Of a DNA stretch of 64,000 bases, positions 21,592-31,513 are shown piece after piece. Positions within the stretch are counted from its first letter, which is position 1, and every line of letters starts with the position of its first letter. The notes under the pieces were generated by a model. That model did no database searches. It was not told where the DNA came from and was given only the letters and a program-made list of their open reading frames with translations. This DNA comes from Diphasiastrum complanatum (lineage: Eukaryota > Streptophyta > Lycopodiopsida > Lycopodiales > Lycopodiaceae), in the NCBI GenBank assembly GCA_029204225.1, contig MU832228.1, positions 1 to 64,000 of the forward strand. Direction: 5' to 3'. The position numbers were made by a program, and so were the translations under genes.

Positions 21592-21814
21592 GAACCCATG
21601 TTTGGTTCTTTATGAGTGAGTCGTACTCCTCTTTCATCGCGTCCTCCCAACATTTTACTCCTTTGGCCTGCTCATAAAAAACAGGTTCTATTGCACTATC
21701 CTCAATAGATGTAAGAGCAAAATCAGAAAAATCAGCAAATTCTACTGATTTAGATGAGACACGAGTCTTCCCTTCATAGAAGCGGTTCACTTTGTTGTCC
21801 TGCAAAGTCTGCAA
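21509..21814 (-). pseudogene. Co-C integrase-RT linker and RT start
   Basis: A frame from the linker into the RT N-terminus: AKGVKCWEDAMKEEYDSLIKN, QTWVLVDLP, KKAIGCKWVYKIK. Just upstream (21830-21930) the same frame shows direct repeats of the HFGQQSVD type. A frameshift near 21530 leads to the RT frame. Confidence 0.8.
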
Positions 21815-23784
21815 CAGCCATTTAGGGACTGGTTTAGGCTGTCCAACAGCCTTACTTTGATCAACGCTTTGTTGTCCAAAGTGATCTGAACTGTCAACAC
21901 TTTGCTGTCCAAAGTGCTCTGAAATTGGACTATGCTGTCCAAAGTTTTCAACGGGTCATTCCTCTTCATAAATCTGCTCCTCTTGATGTATTGTGGGCTG
22001 TTCGCTTGAAGAACCAGTGGGCTGTCCATTAGAGGATGATGGCAGTCCCTCCTCTTCAACATTAGATGGTGATACCAAATCATACCAACTTCATAAGGAA
22101 TCAAAATCTTCAAGGCTTTAGACGGACACCGATTACTAATGTATGCCGCCGTAATAACCGCTTCAGCCCAAAACTTGTGGGGAACGCCCTTTGCCTTAAG
22201 CATGCAACGAGCCATCTCCATGATTGTGCGATTTTTCCTCTCGGCAACACCATTTTGTTGCGGTGTGTAAGGTGTAGTCATTTTATGTAGAATGCCTTTG
22301 CTTTGAAGAAACGTGCCGAACGTACTTTTAATGTATTCCCCTCCTCGGTCGGTACGTAGTATCTTCAAAGTATGCCCAAATTGATTTTCTATCATAGCTA
22401 GAAAATCTTTGAAGCGTTGAAAAACTTCAGATTTTGCCTTCATAGGAAAGATCCATGTAAACCTTGAAAAATCATCAATAAAAGTAACGAAGTACTTGCA
22501 TTTACCAATGGATTCGGTCCTCATTGGACCCCATACATCACTATGAATTAAGGCAAACTTATCACCAACTTTGATAGTCCCATCAATAGGAAAAGGCTTC
22601 CGTTGAAACTTACCAAGTATGCATCCTTCGCATACATGTCCTTCGGGATGCTCCATATTTGGAATGCCTTTCACCATGTTGAATTTCTTCAACATATTCA
22701 AACTTCCAAAATTGAGGTGCCCGTACCTCGCATGCCATAGTTTAGCCAACTCCAATGCATGTGAATTAGTAGCAACAAGACCAAAGGATGTCAAAGCTTT
22801 AGGTTCATAAATATCCAACAAAAACAAACCTCCTCGCAAAGTTCCCGAAGCAACAATTAAAAGTGATCTCTTTGGGTCTTTTATAAGACATTTGTCTTCT
22901 TTAAATTCTACAATCAATCCTTGATTCATGATTGTAGAGACCGAAATGAGATTTTTCTTAATCTTAGGAACATAAAGTACATTTCGAATGTACTTTTCTT
23001 CTCCATTGGGAAGAATGAGGGGTATAGATCCAATGCCTTCAGTTTGATAGGAGGTGTTGTCAACACCTTGAACCTTGCTTCCATCTTTGATTTTCATAAG
23101 CTTTGTGAAGACATCTCTATGGTGAGTCATATGGCGTGTAGCTCCGCTATCAATCACCCAATCAATGGAAGAAAAAACAGCAACCTGCAAAGCTGAAGTA
23201 GTGTTGTTTTCTACTGAAAAACCAGCAAGTCGAGAAGTGGTAGAAATCTCATTTTGATTAGAAATGAGATTGTTAGTGACAAAAGCAAAATCACCATTAA
23301 AAGAATCATCCTCCTTTTGATGTTCTAATGAAATCATGGTTGTATTTGTATCAATACCTTTCTCTTTATCCTTAGTAAGCTTCTTCCTACATTCCTTTAT
23401 GTGGTGCCCAAACTTTTTACAATAATGGCACTTACCCTTCTTTTTGGATCCTTGATCTTGGCCTTCCTTGGATTTTTGGTCCTTGGAAGAAGAAGGCTTA
23501 CCTTTCCACTTGCCCTTGCCTTTGCCTTTGGTGAAGAAGGCTTGATCTTCTTGTTCACCAAAATTAATCCTTGTTTGCCCTTCTTGGAGAAGTAAGCCAA
23601 CAAGCTCTTCAAAGGAGATTTGCTGTCCCCTAAGAGATATGCTTAAAGTAGACACAAATGGAAGATAGGAATGAGGAAGTGAATTAAGAGTAATTGAAAC
23701 GAATTGAGAGTTCTCGACAATTTCGTCAATGCTAAGAAGCTCTTCACGAAGATCCTTGATCTTCATCAAGTGGTTTGTTAGCAA
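21787..23784 (-). pseudogene. Co-C gag C-terminus, protease and integrase
   Basis: A 665-codon frame. Gag core (TNHLMKIKDLREELLSIDE, LNSLPHSYLPFVS), CCHC knuckle CHYCKKFGHHIKEC, protease WVIDSGATRHMT and pre-integrase HARYGHLNFGSLNML with HVCEGCILGK zinc ligands are present. The integrase core has D (ALIHSDVWGP), D (LRTDRGGEY) and E (GVAERKNRT). The integrase C-terminal domain is deleted after SKALKILIPYE, where unrelated linker text follows. Catalytic residues of protease and integrase are intact. Confidence 0.9.
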
Positions 23785-24187
23785 ATCACCTTAGAAAGTT
23801 GATTTCGAAGATATACCACTTTTGCCGCATTCTTTACTTGAAACATCTTGGCAAGAGTCTCCCAAGCACTTCTGGAAGTCTTGCATGATCTAATATGAGG
23901 GAGGAAGATCTCTTCACTGACAATGCAATGACGGAATGTGCTTGTGCATCTCGTCGATCCCACTTCTTTTGCTCATCGGAAGACATCTCCGTAGATGATG
24001 AAGTAGTTGTTCTAGATGGTGTACTAGGTGCCAAGGTAGGCAGCCTTTCTTCGTCACCATTAACTACTTCCCACAAACCTTTAGCAATTAGAAGGTTCTT
24101 TATCATGTAGCACCACAAGGAATAGTTTGTGCCATCCAGCCTATCTTCATTAAATAAAGAACCAATAGACTCCGATTCTTTAGCCAT
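23778..24187 (-). pseudogene. Co-C gag N-terminus
   Basis: The best start is the ATG at 24187 (MAKESESIGSLFNEDRLDG), because the copia motif RLDGTNYSLW follows closely. A longer frame from 24247 would use a TTG. The frame breaks near 23900 and moves to a second frame (LPHIRSCKTSRSAWETL, VYLRNQLS). A further break with a small deletion near 23780 leads to the long downstream frame. Confidence 0.82.
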
Positions 24188-24810
24188 AACAGCAAAATCA
24201 GCTTGTAGTAGATAGGAAATAGACTTTCCAAGACAAAATCTACTCAAAGGGCAGCAACCTTAAAGCTGAAATTATGAGCACAATAGATTGCAATACTCCA
24301 CATGCAATTTGCTCAACAAGTAATGAAATAGGTGGCTGATTTCTGCACAAAAAACAGAATGCTCACAAATAGGTAGACTTCGAATGAAGCCAAAACCAAA
24401 ACCAGAAATTTGTGGCTAAAATGGTGTGCACTCAATGTGCTAATGGAGCAGATGGTAGGACCTTCTTCCAGACTCAAAAACAGAAAAATTTCAGCCACCA
24501 AAAATGTGTCAAAAACACATTTGTCTTCAAGGTAGATGGGCGCCCTCCTTCAAGAAGAAAATCTGAAATTTGAAGCATGTAATCTGATTTCAATCACATG
24601 AAAACTAGTTGAGCATGGGCGCCCTACTGCTGGCTCCCAAATGAGTGGAGGTTCCAAGCTTTTCCCTGCAATTTCTTGCACGAAAAACAAGGAGGAGCCG
24701 AACAGTTCTCTCTCCACAAAAATCAGAAAAATTCTGATTTTTATGAACCAAAAGAGGAGAAATGTGGCTGCCTATTGGGTGCCCTCTAGGAAGCAATCAA
24801 TTCTAAAAAA

Positions 24811-24824
24811 TGGCTCTGATACCA
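24811..24824 (-). promoter_or_regulatory. Co-C primer binding site (initiator Met tRNA)
   Basis: Minus-strand TGGTATCAGAGCCA directly abuts the 5' LTR. The leader 24188-24810 has no coding signal and includes GGGCGCCCTCC words. Confidence 0.93.
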
Positions 24825-25267
24825 TGTAGGAATCCAGAATCAAGACTATTCATTAACACAAAGTATTCTCAAAGAGAAGAGAGAGATGGTTAGATGACCC
24901 TCTTGTAGAAACTTGTGGACAGCCAATATGAACAGTAGATTGCTTAACAAAAGTGTGTCTCATACAAATGAATGGCTACATATAAGTAGTCCAAGATGGC
25001 TATCTACCTTCATGACTGTTGGCTGTCCAATAACTTGATTAATGGCTATCTAGTTACCATAAGTTACATAAAATAATTAAGTACCCCAAATAACAAGTTA
25101 GGTACTTAATTCACATGTATAGGCCCCTAGTGGACCCACGAGTTCCTACAAGTTAGCTTCATACTAACTTGGGCCTAAAATATAAATGACCATGGTTACA
25201 CAGATCTCGACCTTTTGGGTCATAGTAACCTATGGCTTCTACATCATTTACATTTATTATTCTAACA
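24825..25267 (-). repeat. Co-C 5' LTR
   Basis: 443 bp, TGTAGGAATCC to ATTCTAACA, followed by the GACTC duplication. Confidence 0.93.
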
Positions 25268-26880
25268 GACTCCCCTAGAGGGGGAAAGACCCTCAAGAAG
25301 CTATTATGGGAAAACGTCATTGAATTCTTGTCTAAGTTTCCTAAAGGTTTCGCCTTCTGGCGAATTTTCTTCCTTTAGGTTGTTAAATATTAATGCAAGT
25401 TGCATGTTATAACTTTGTAAATTGCATTCCTCGTGATAAGTGAAATCCTTCAACCAACACATGTATGAATCACAATCCACAATATTCATGCATTCAACCG
25501 TTTCTAAAGCAAAAAGCATATAAGGAGAAGAAATATCCACATTTCCATTCAAATCAATGAGTGAGCCGTTATGCAAAGAACGACAAACTGTGAGTTACAT
25601 AGTTTTTCTTTAATGACTCGTTCCTCTCATAGAACCACTCCTTACCAAGTATTACATCTACCTTATCTAGATTCATAATATGAAAGTCTAAATTATCCTT
25701 ATAGGCTTGTATTTGAATCGGCCGATGAGGGACTATCCGGTCCCATATTTGGCTTTCCACTCCCGTAAGCCAGCTTCACAACATAGCGGTGGTCACATTG
25801 CTTTGTTTCCACCTTTAGCTTTTGCAACAAATTGGAGTTAATAAAATTGTGTGTAGAACCATCATCAGATAAAATTGTTACAGCTTGGCCACCAACGACT
25901 CCATTCATCCAAATTAAGTCGTGGGGACCAAAAATTGCCATATTAAAACAACAATGCTCACACACACAATTGCTAACAAAGAAAAGATTCATACTAGAAA
26001 TGCTAGAGTTACCTGGCATCCTAAAATAAGCCCGTTTATACTTCGGGCATTCCTTTACCATATAACCTGGCTCCATGCAATTAAAGCATAGATTGTCGCT
26101 TTTGGCTTTAGCGAAGGTCTCCTAGTCCATAGTAGATCTTTTCTTCGACTTACTGGGACCTGAAGATACTTCCTTCACCATATCTTTTCCTTTTTTTGAA
26201 AAGAATGTTTTCTTATCCTTTGCTTCGGGTTAAACACCAAGCTCAGTCTACGAGTATTATCATATATGCAGGCGAAGCAAACCGCATCATCGAGGGCAAG
26301 AAGTTGGTTCCTCCTAACTTCTAGCTGATAATTTCTAGGCAAACCTAGAATGAAATGCAATTTCACTAAAAGAGGCTCTATTCTAGTAGCACAACGAGAA
26401 TATACCTCTTGAAATTCTTGCAAGTACTCATCAAGGGGCCGGTTTCTTATCTGTATCATCGCATATTGACGATAAAAGTTGAACTCATCCAAGATAGGAA
26501 GGAAGGCCGCCTTGAAGGCCTTACAAAAATCTTCCTTCATCCTCGGTGCCCCTCAAGTCCTGCCACCAGGTTAAAAGCTTTACCTCGCAAGTACATGATA
26601 GCCAGGTTGATCTTGTTGTCGTCGGAAAAATCATGCATGGAAAAATGCAAGTTCCATCGATCGATCCACGACGTGACCACTTCAGTGGCTCTGTCTTTCT
26701 TTTCCCCAATAAAGATTTCAGGTGTGAACAAGCCCCGGTGCAGTAGTTGCTTTAATTGTGTTAGCTCCCTCAATTCATGCTAAACCTTTGCATGTCTTGC
26801 TTGCATATCGACAAAATGTTGCCGTAGATTGTTGATAGCCGACAACAAAGTATCGGAATCTTCGACTCAAGGAGAGAACT
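25268..26880 (-). pseudogene. Gy-A gag, zinc knuckle and protease (old gypsy copy)
   Basis: It resumes Gy-A after Co-C and aligns with Gy-B 12790-14400. From the right it shows gag core (NLHFSMHDFSDDNKINL, YLRGKAFN), then KAAFLPILDEFNFYRQ, LVKLHFILGLPRNYQLEV, a knuckle with C replaced (MEPGYMVKECP), and protease SDDGSTHNFINSNLLQKLK, again D-D-G. The linker reads LKDFTYHEECNLQ and LRQEFNDVFP. At least four frameshifts are present. No RT is found here because it lies left of the insertions. Confidence 0.88.
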
Positions 26881-27230
26881 CACAAGCTCAAACTTGTTGG
26901 CAACATACAATCAAAGTAGTATCTATTGTCCATGGCTGCCACCAAGATTAGGACCCAACGAAAGAGAGAGATGTGCAAATGGGTGGCAATCCACCACCCC
27001 CTCCTCTTCCCCATGAGACCAAGCAGCAGGGGGTGCTCCTCCCCGCATGCTTCCACCTTCCTTGCCACCCAGCAAACTCCCTCGAGGCCACGCGGGCACC
27101 TACTAGCCAACAATGCGCCAGCCCCTGGCAAACTGCGCTGAGGCTAGTAGGGCGCCTAAGAACCCAGGAGGCTACCAGCGCAACTGCGCAGGCTGCACAA
27201 GCAGCTGTGCTAAAGCACGACAAGACGATG
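26881..27230. other. GC-rich stretch of unknown origin
   Basis: It is more GC-rich than its surroundings, with several overlapping open frames on both strands (26880-27260) that look compositional rather than coding. It lies between Gy-A gag and the Co-D RT fragment. It may be the Gy-A leader or the 5' part of the Co-D insertion. Confidence 0.4.
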
Positions 27231-27231
27231 T

Positions 27232-27924
27232 ACATTTTGCATATATGGCCACAGTATTAGAAACCAAGGATCCATCTACTTTCAGAGAGGCTGAAAAAGA
27301 GGATATTTGGAGGAAAGCTATGGATGAGGAGTACGACTCAATCATGAAGAACAAGACTTGGAGACTTGTTCAGTTACCTACAGGTAAACAGGCCATTGGA
27401 TGCAAGTGGGTCTATAGAACTAAGTACAAATCAGAAGGTCCTATAGATAAACATAAAGCAAGATTGGTGGCAAAAGGTTATGCTCAACAAGAAGGGATTG
27501 ACTATGAGGACTGTTTTATCATTGGCAGCTCAGTTTGGATAGGATATTCAACAAATGGATGTAAAGAGTGCATTCCTGAATGGATTTCTGGAGGAAGAAG
27601 TCTACATGGAGCAGCCAAAGAAATACATAGTAGCAAGACATGAAGACAAGGTTTGCAGGTTGGACAAGGCACTATATGGACTTAAGCAGGCACCTAGGGC
27701 GTGATACACGAGGATTGACACATACTTTGAGGAGCTTGGCTTTCAGAGAAGTAGTTCGGAGCACACTTTATGTTTTGATCAGGGATAATCATATTGTTAT
27801 TGTAGTGATGTATGTGGATGATCTTGTTATTACAGGATCAGATCATAGTATGATTCACGGAATCAAAAAAGATCTCTCATCAGTCACCTACGGTACTTCA
27901 ATGCGACAATCAGAGTTGTATTAA
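27232..27924 (+). pseudogene. Co-D reverse transcriptase, frameshifted
   Basis: The first segment has DPSTFREAEKEDIWRKAMDEE, YDSIMKNKTWRLVQLP, AIGCKWVYRTKYKSEG, KARLVAKGYAQQEGIDYED. After a frameshift near 27515 the text continues with a [12 protein letters not shown]-like region. Another shift gives [11 protein letters not shown], an internal stop, and finally VIVVMYVDDLVITGSD, the catalytic YVDD box. The thumb and connection are deleted at about 27900. Confidence 0.87.
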
Positions 27925-27925
27925 A

Positions 27926-28156
27926 TTGGCAAAAAATCCATTTTTTCACAACAGGACAAAGCATATTTTTTTCACAACAGGACAACACTTCATCAGAGAG
28001 AAAATTCAAAGTGATGAAGTGGAGCTTATCTATTGCCCTACAGAAGAGCAAGTTGCAGATATCTTTACCAAAGGTCTTGGCAAAGAAAAATTTCAAAAGT
28101 TTAAAGAACTTCTAGGAGTAATAGATAACAAAGTAAACATTAAGGGGGAGTGTTAG
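27926..28156 (+). pseudogene. Co-D RNase H C-terminus
   Basis: It retains only the tail: HFIREKIQSDEVELIYCPTE, EQVADIFTKGLGKEKF, FKELLGVIDNKVNIKGEC. TAAGGGGGAG (28141-28150) is the polypurine tract, and the stop TAG lies within the LTR. Confidence 0.88.
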
Positions 28157-28592
28157 GAATTAATGTTTATTTGATACCCCTTAATGATGGTTTGGCCATG
28201 CCTGCGTGCTATTTTTAGGGGCCATTCTATTGATAGTAAATTCATTTTTAAGGCTTATGCATGTAGGTGGGCGCACTACAAATAGATTAAGATCTATTTA
28301 GTACTTAAGAAGTTCATTTTTGGTCTTTACCAAATATAGGTAGTATTATTAGCGATTAGCTTTTGCTATTTTGCTATTTGCTTTTGCTATTTTGCTATTT
28401 GCTTTAGGCTATTAGCTTTTCTCATTCATTAGAGAAACTATTTAAGTAGGCTGGCACCCCACCACAATCATTCCATTATGCTAGAGCAATTGCTCAATTC
28501 TCCTATGATCTGAATTCTCTCTATGCTTGGTTTAGTGTGAGTGCTAGTAGGACTAGTATCTTCATCTAGAATTTGTATCACAAATTCTGACA
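28151..28592 (+). repeat. Co-D 3' LTR
   Basis: 442 bp, TGTTAGGAATTAATG to ATTCTGACA. It shares the opening and the GCCTGCGTGCTA word with Co-E LTRs. It contains short direct repeats of TTTTGCTATTTGC near 28370. Confidence 0.88.
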
Positions 28593-28667
28593 GAGTTACT
28601 GGTCAAGTCAACAGGCCCAGTCGACGTTCAGCTTCAAGTTGGGTTTGGGCCCCAAGAGGTTTCTAAT
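28593..28667 (-). repeat. Gy-A 5' LTR remnant
   Basis: GGTCAAGTCAACAGGCCCAG and the following GTTGGGTTTGGGCCCC match the end of the Gy-A left LTR (about 9075-9142). The rest of this LTR is missing or displaced by Co-D. It marks the right limit of the nested stack. Confidence 0.75.
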
Positions 28668-30211
28668 ATGCATATTTTTAAGGTTTTAATGATAAAACGC
28701 ACTCCAATCCTTACATTCAACAAAATCAAGACTCCTACACAAAAAACAAAAAATTAATCAACACCCAAAAACACAGATCAATATAACCATAAACCCTCAT
28801 AAATCCCCAAGAAACAGCCTCAATGGCAACAAAAACGAAATGAGCTCTTAACTCCTTTTGACCACACCAAATGTAGAAAGATTTTCAGCCAAGCTTGGGA
28901 AAGCCTTGGCTAGTGACTCTTCCCTCACTCGTTCGACTCTAATTTCTAATCTGACATTCACATCAAAACACTAACCACACCACAATAAGAACTCTTAATC
29001 GTAACAAAAGCGTGTTACTATCGATACATTCACCATCCAGGACTCTTCTTGAACCAGCAACAATAACATAACTTGAAATAGTAAAGCTTATAAGAAACAC
29101 TCCAAAAGGAGCATAGGAGCTCAAGTAACAACCTCCTCAAGAAAGTTGCACTTAATGATAACAGAACGATGAAGTATGCTCAACAGTACTCTTAACATCA
29201 ACACCCATACAAATGTTAAAACAAGGAGACAAACGCATAAGAGAACAAGAGGGAGAGAGGAGAGTCTTGAGAATACCAAACTCAAATTCAGAAATGTGAT
29301 TACCTGGATAAAACACTAAAAGAATAAGAGGCTTTTATAACAAGGCTCCCATTTGTGAGGTGTCACCTCCTTATTGGTTTTCTAAGACCTTAAGCTAGGA
29401 TAAGCTTTACAAAATCAACCACCCTGAGGTTGAAGCACATATCCCTTATCATCTTTCATTTGAATTAAAGCAACACTATACCTACAGCGTGCAAGTTGGG
29501 CTTACATTCTCAGAATGCCAGACATAGGCTTGCTAGCTAGACTATTGTGTGCACCAAGTTAACTTAGCACTCTGAATGTTTGTCGATGTCTCTCCAATGC
29601 CTTTTGTAACGGCTATGAGCAATGTTCTTTCTCGGAGGACAAATATGTCTAGTCATCCACACCGAAGCACCTACACAGACAACAATCACATCTTCCTTCT
29701 CTGACGAAAACACAAAACACAGTCAGACTCGTGTAAAAACTCAAAAGATGATGAAGCCACTTGTCACAGAGATAACAAACACCAACGAGAGACAGCACAG
29801 ATAACTCAACCAGTGTCACGATACAACTTAGTTACGATCACTCTGAGCTTCCACCAGTGCTATATAGGTGTCCCTCACGCACCACAGCGCCATCTACAAT
29901 GAGGATCAATATCTTTTTCAGATTTTTGGTGCAAATGAAAGTGCGACAGCTATAGGCTGTGGAATCCAGATTAATGGTAGCTACCACTAGTCATTACTAA
30001 TACTAGGTTGCCGCTACAAACAGTTGTCTTACTTTTTACACCCACCTACTAACAAGAAAGCTTCAGCTTTGTTATATATCTCATTTCAAAGTATCGTTAT
30101 TAGAAAAGAAGTTTGTGATTCCTTTTTTATTTTGATTCAAGAAACGCATTGCATGCCCACATGATGACATAAACACTTGCTATGTACCTTGTGTGCTTTT
30201 TGGTTCATAAA

Positions 30212-30213
<2 letters not shown>
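28668..30213 (-). other. 5' part of the 23-kb NF-YA intron, no gene
   Basis: AT-rich, no recognisable element or coding text. Open frames here are short and without motifs. Confidence 0.55.

Positions 30214-30278
<65 letters not shown>
30214..30278 (+). repeat. (CT)n microsatellite near an NF-YA splice donor
   Basis: 65 bp of uninterrupted CT, transcribed as GA on the minus strand. It starts about 90 bp downstream of the donor at 30368. It generates spurious Ser-Leu and Arg-Glu repeat frames. Confidence 0.97.
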
Positions 30279-30280
<2 letters not shown>

Positions 30281-30368
30281 AGACCTTGTAAAGAAGGATG
30301 AAGGGCAGGCACCGAAAAAATTATTTTCGTTAGATTTCTCGAGCACCTACATGAAGGGCAGTAAATAC

Positions 30369-30651
30369 CTGGTTGAGCTGGCAGTGGCTGGCTACTGCTC
30401 GATGTGGGCTTCCTTCCTTCCTGATTATCTAACTGGGTTTGAGCTAAGACCTGTGGCTGAGAATGCTGCACATGTGAGGGGAGAACAAATGTAACTGCTT
30501 TGCTTGCTACTGAAACATCAGTAGGAAGCTGCCCATATACTGGCTTCTCTGTTTTAGCAGCACCAACTCCATTCCACCAAGGGAGCCCCGCAGCTGTGGT
30601 AGGAATCTCATTGTCCCTAACAATTTCATCTTCACCGTCTCCCGCGTGCAT
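30369..30651 (-). CDS. NF-YA: NF-YA first coding exon
   Basis: ATG at 30651, with an in-frame TAA three codons upstream (TAA ATC ATT ATG), so the start is secure. It encodes 94 residues plus one base: MHAGDGEDEIVRDNEIP, then LPWWNGVGAAKTEKPVYGQL. The PWWNG motif is characteristic of plant NF-YA N-termini and is usually followed, as here, by Val/Ser/Gln-rich activation sequence. The donor is CCAG|GTATTT at 30368. The apparent longer frame to 30205 reads through the donor into the (CT)n tract and is not real. Confidence 0.9.
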
Positions 30652-31166
30652 AATGATTTAATGATACTTCTTCCAAGTAATAATTTGATAATTCAGTTGC
30701 ACCACCAGCCACTTCAATTCAAGGCCTTCGCTTTGACAGGTTAGCCACGATTTGCATATTTTATCACATTCAAAGCAATCAGCATTGCTTCTATAACCTT
30801 TTTGTTTAAAAGGTCACTTTCTCAACTAGCAGTTTGAAGCTGGTCGTAGTTGAGAGCATCATCCTCTAGTCTAATATGCTTGCCGGCAACATTGGATTAT
30901 AACCGTTGCCCAAAAAAGATTTCCAGCCGACGATCAAACGCCCAAAACAGATAAGAGACCAGCAGAAACCAATAACTGCAACCACTGTCCAACCAGTGGA
31001 GAAAGTGCAAGTCAACGCCTGCAAACGGAACAACAGTCTAACAAGTGGGTGATGCGGATGGCAACTGGAAATCTTCGAGTCAAGCAGCAAGCAGCAATCA
31101 TGTAGAAAGTTTTCCTTGAACCATCATGTCATCCATTGCCCACACTCGAGTCTTAAAAAACCAACA
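30652..31166 (-). other. NF-YA: NF-YA 5' untranslated part of the first coding exon
   Basis: The exon begins after the strong acceptor TTTTTTTCTTTGCAG (AG at 31168-31167). It gives a 515-nt untranslated stretch before the ATG, with several upstream ATGs. No intron is needed between 31166 and 30651. RNA data would settle the true extent. Confidence 0.7.
31098..31136 (-). CDS. short upstream ORF in the NF-YA leader
   Basis: ATG at 31136 encodes MDDMMVQGKLST and stops. It is the first ATG in the exon, with a purine-rich context. Another uORF (MIAACCLTRRF...) starts within its last codons. Upstream ORFs in NF-YA leaders are known regulators in some plants; whether this one acts is inference. Confidence 0.4.
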   Translation of the reverse strand: MDDMMVQGKLST

Positions 31167-31450
31167 CTGCAAAGAAAAAAACAGGTATTAGATGAAGTAC
31201 AGAAAAGATGAAGCTGAAGGTTTGTAAGCAGATTGAGAAACAAATAATAGGCTTCAGAGCAAGTCAAACTACTAAACTGATTTCATGCATCAATTAACAA
31301 GATTTAACGAATCTGAAAATGTGGAAATATCTGCTGAATGACACAAATGTATTGTAGAACGATGTTATAATGACAGCGTCCTCTTTCTCCAGAATGGCCA
31401 TACATGAAGTGCACAAAGAGCTTGCTAGAGGAACAACAGCGGGTACTTAC

Positions 31451-31513
31451 TGTCAAAATAATTTCAGCGTCGTCTTCGTCTCCATGTAATGAAGATGAAT
31501 CGATTGGAAAACT
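31451..31513 (-). other. NF-YA: predicted NF-YA 5' UTR exon
   Basis: The donor TTTTGACA|GTAAGTACC at 31450 pairs with the acceptor at 31167, giving a 284-bp intron. A possible acceptor TTTTTTGAAATTGCAG lies just upstream. The exon could instead extend further right. This is splice-motif evidence only. Confidence 0.45.

Larger units (their letters stand above)
15807..25267 (-). mobile_element. Co-C: Ty1/copia LTR retrotransposon, interrupted by Co-E
   Basis: It is flanked by a perfect 5-bp duplication GACTC (15802-15806, 25268-25272) inside Gy-A. The two LTRs, Met-tRNA PBS, polypurine tract and gag-protease-integrase-RT-RNase H order are on the minus strand. Its left (3') LTR is split by the 4-kb Co-E element. 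Without Co-E the element is about 5.4 kb. Frameshifts occur in gag, the integrase-RT linker and RT, and small internal deletions occur in gag, integrase and RNase H. LTRs differ by about 10 substitutions in about 440 bases. Confidence 0.92.
27230..28592 (+). mobile_element. Co-D: 5'-truncated Ty1/copia element in the Gy-A LTR
   Basis: It starts in the linker before RT, has a partial RT, a stump of RNase H, a polypurine tract and one complete 3' LTR. It is followed at 28593 by Gy-A LTR sequence. No 5' LTR, gag, protease or integrase is seen. The LTR start and polypurine tract resemble Co-E, so the two are related families. Confidence 0.82.

Noticed and set aside
26880-27260. Overlapping GC-rich ORFs on both strands
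   Set aside because: Open because of base composition; no motif and no continuity with neighbours.
8699-28667. Terminal duplication TTAAG for Gy-A
   Set aside because: TTAAG occurs near both ends (8694-8698 and about 28677), but the right LTR end is too eroded to align exactly, so the match may be chance.
30205-30651. 148-codon ORF reading through the NF-YA exon into the (CT)n tract
   Set aside because: A good splice donor at 30368 and phase agreement with exon 7103-7224 show the frame ends at 30369. The Arg-Glu tail is translated microsatellite.
30866-31090. 74-aa ORF with hydrophobic stretch in the NF-YA leader
   Set aside because: It begins with TTG, not ATG, and lies in the predicted 5' UTR. 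There is no sign of coding selection.
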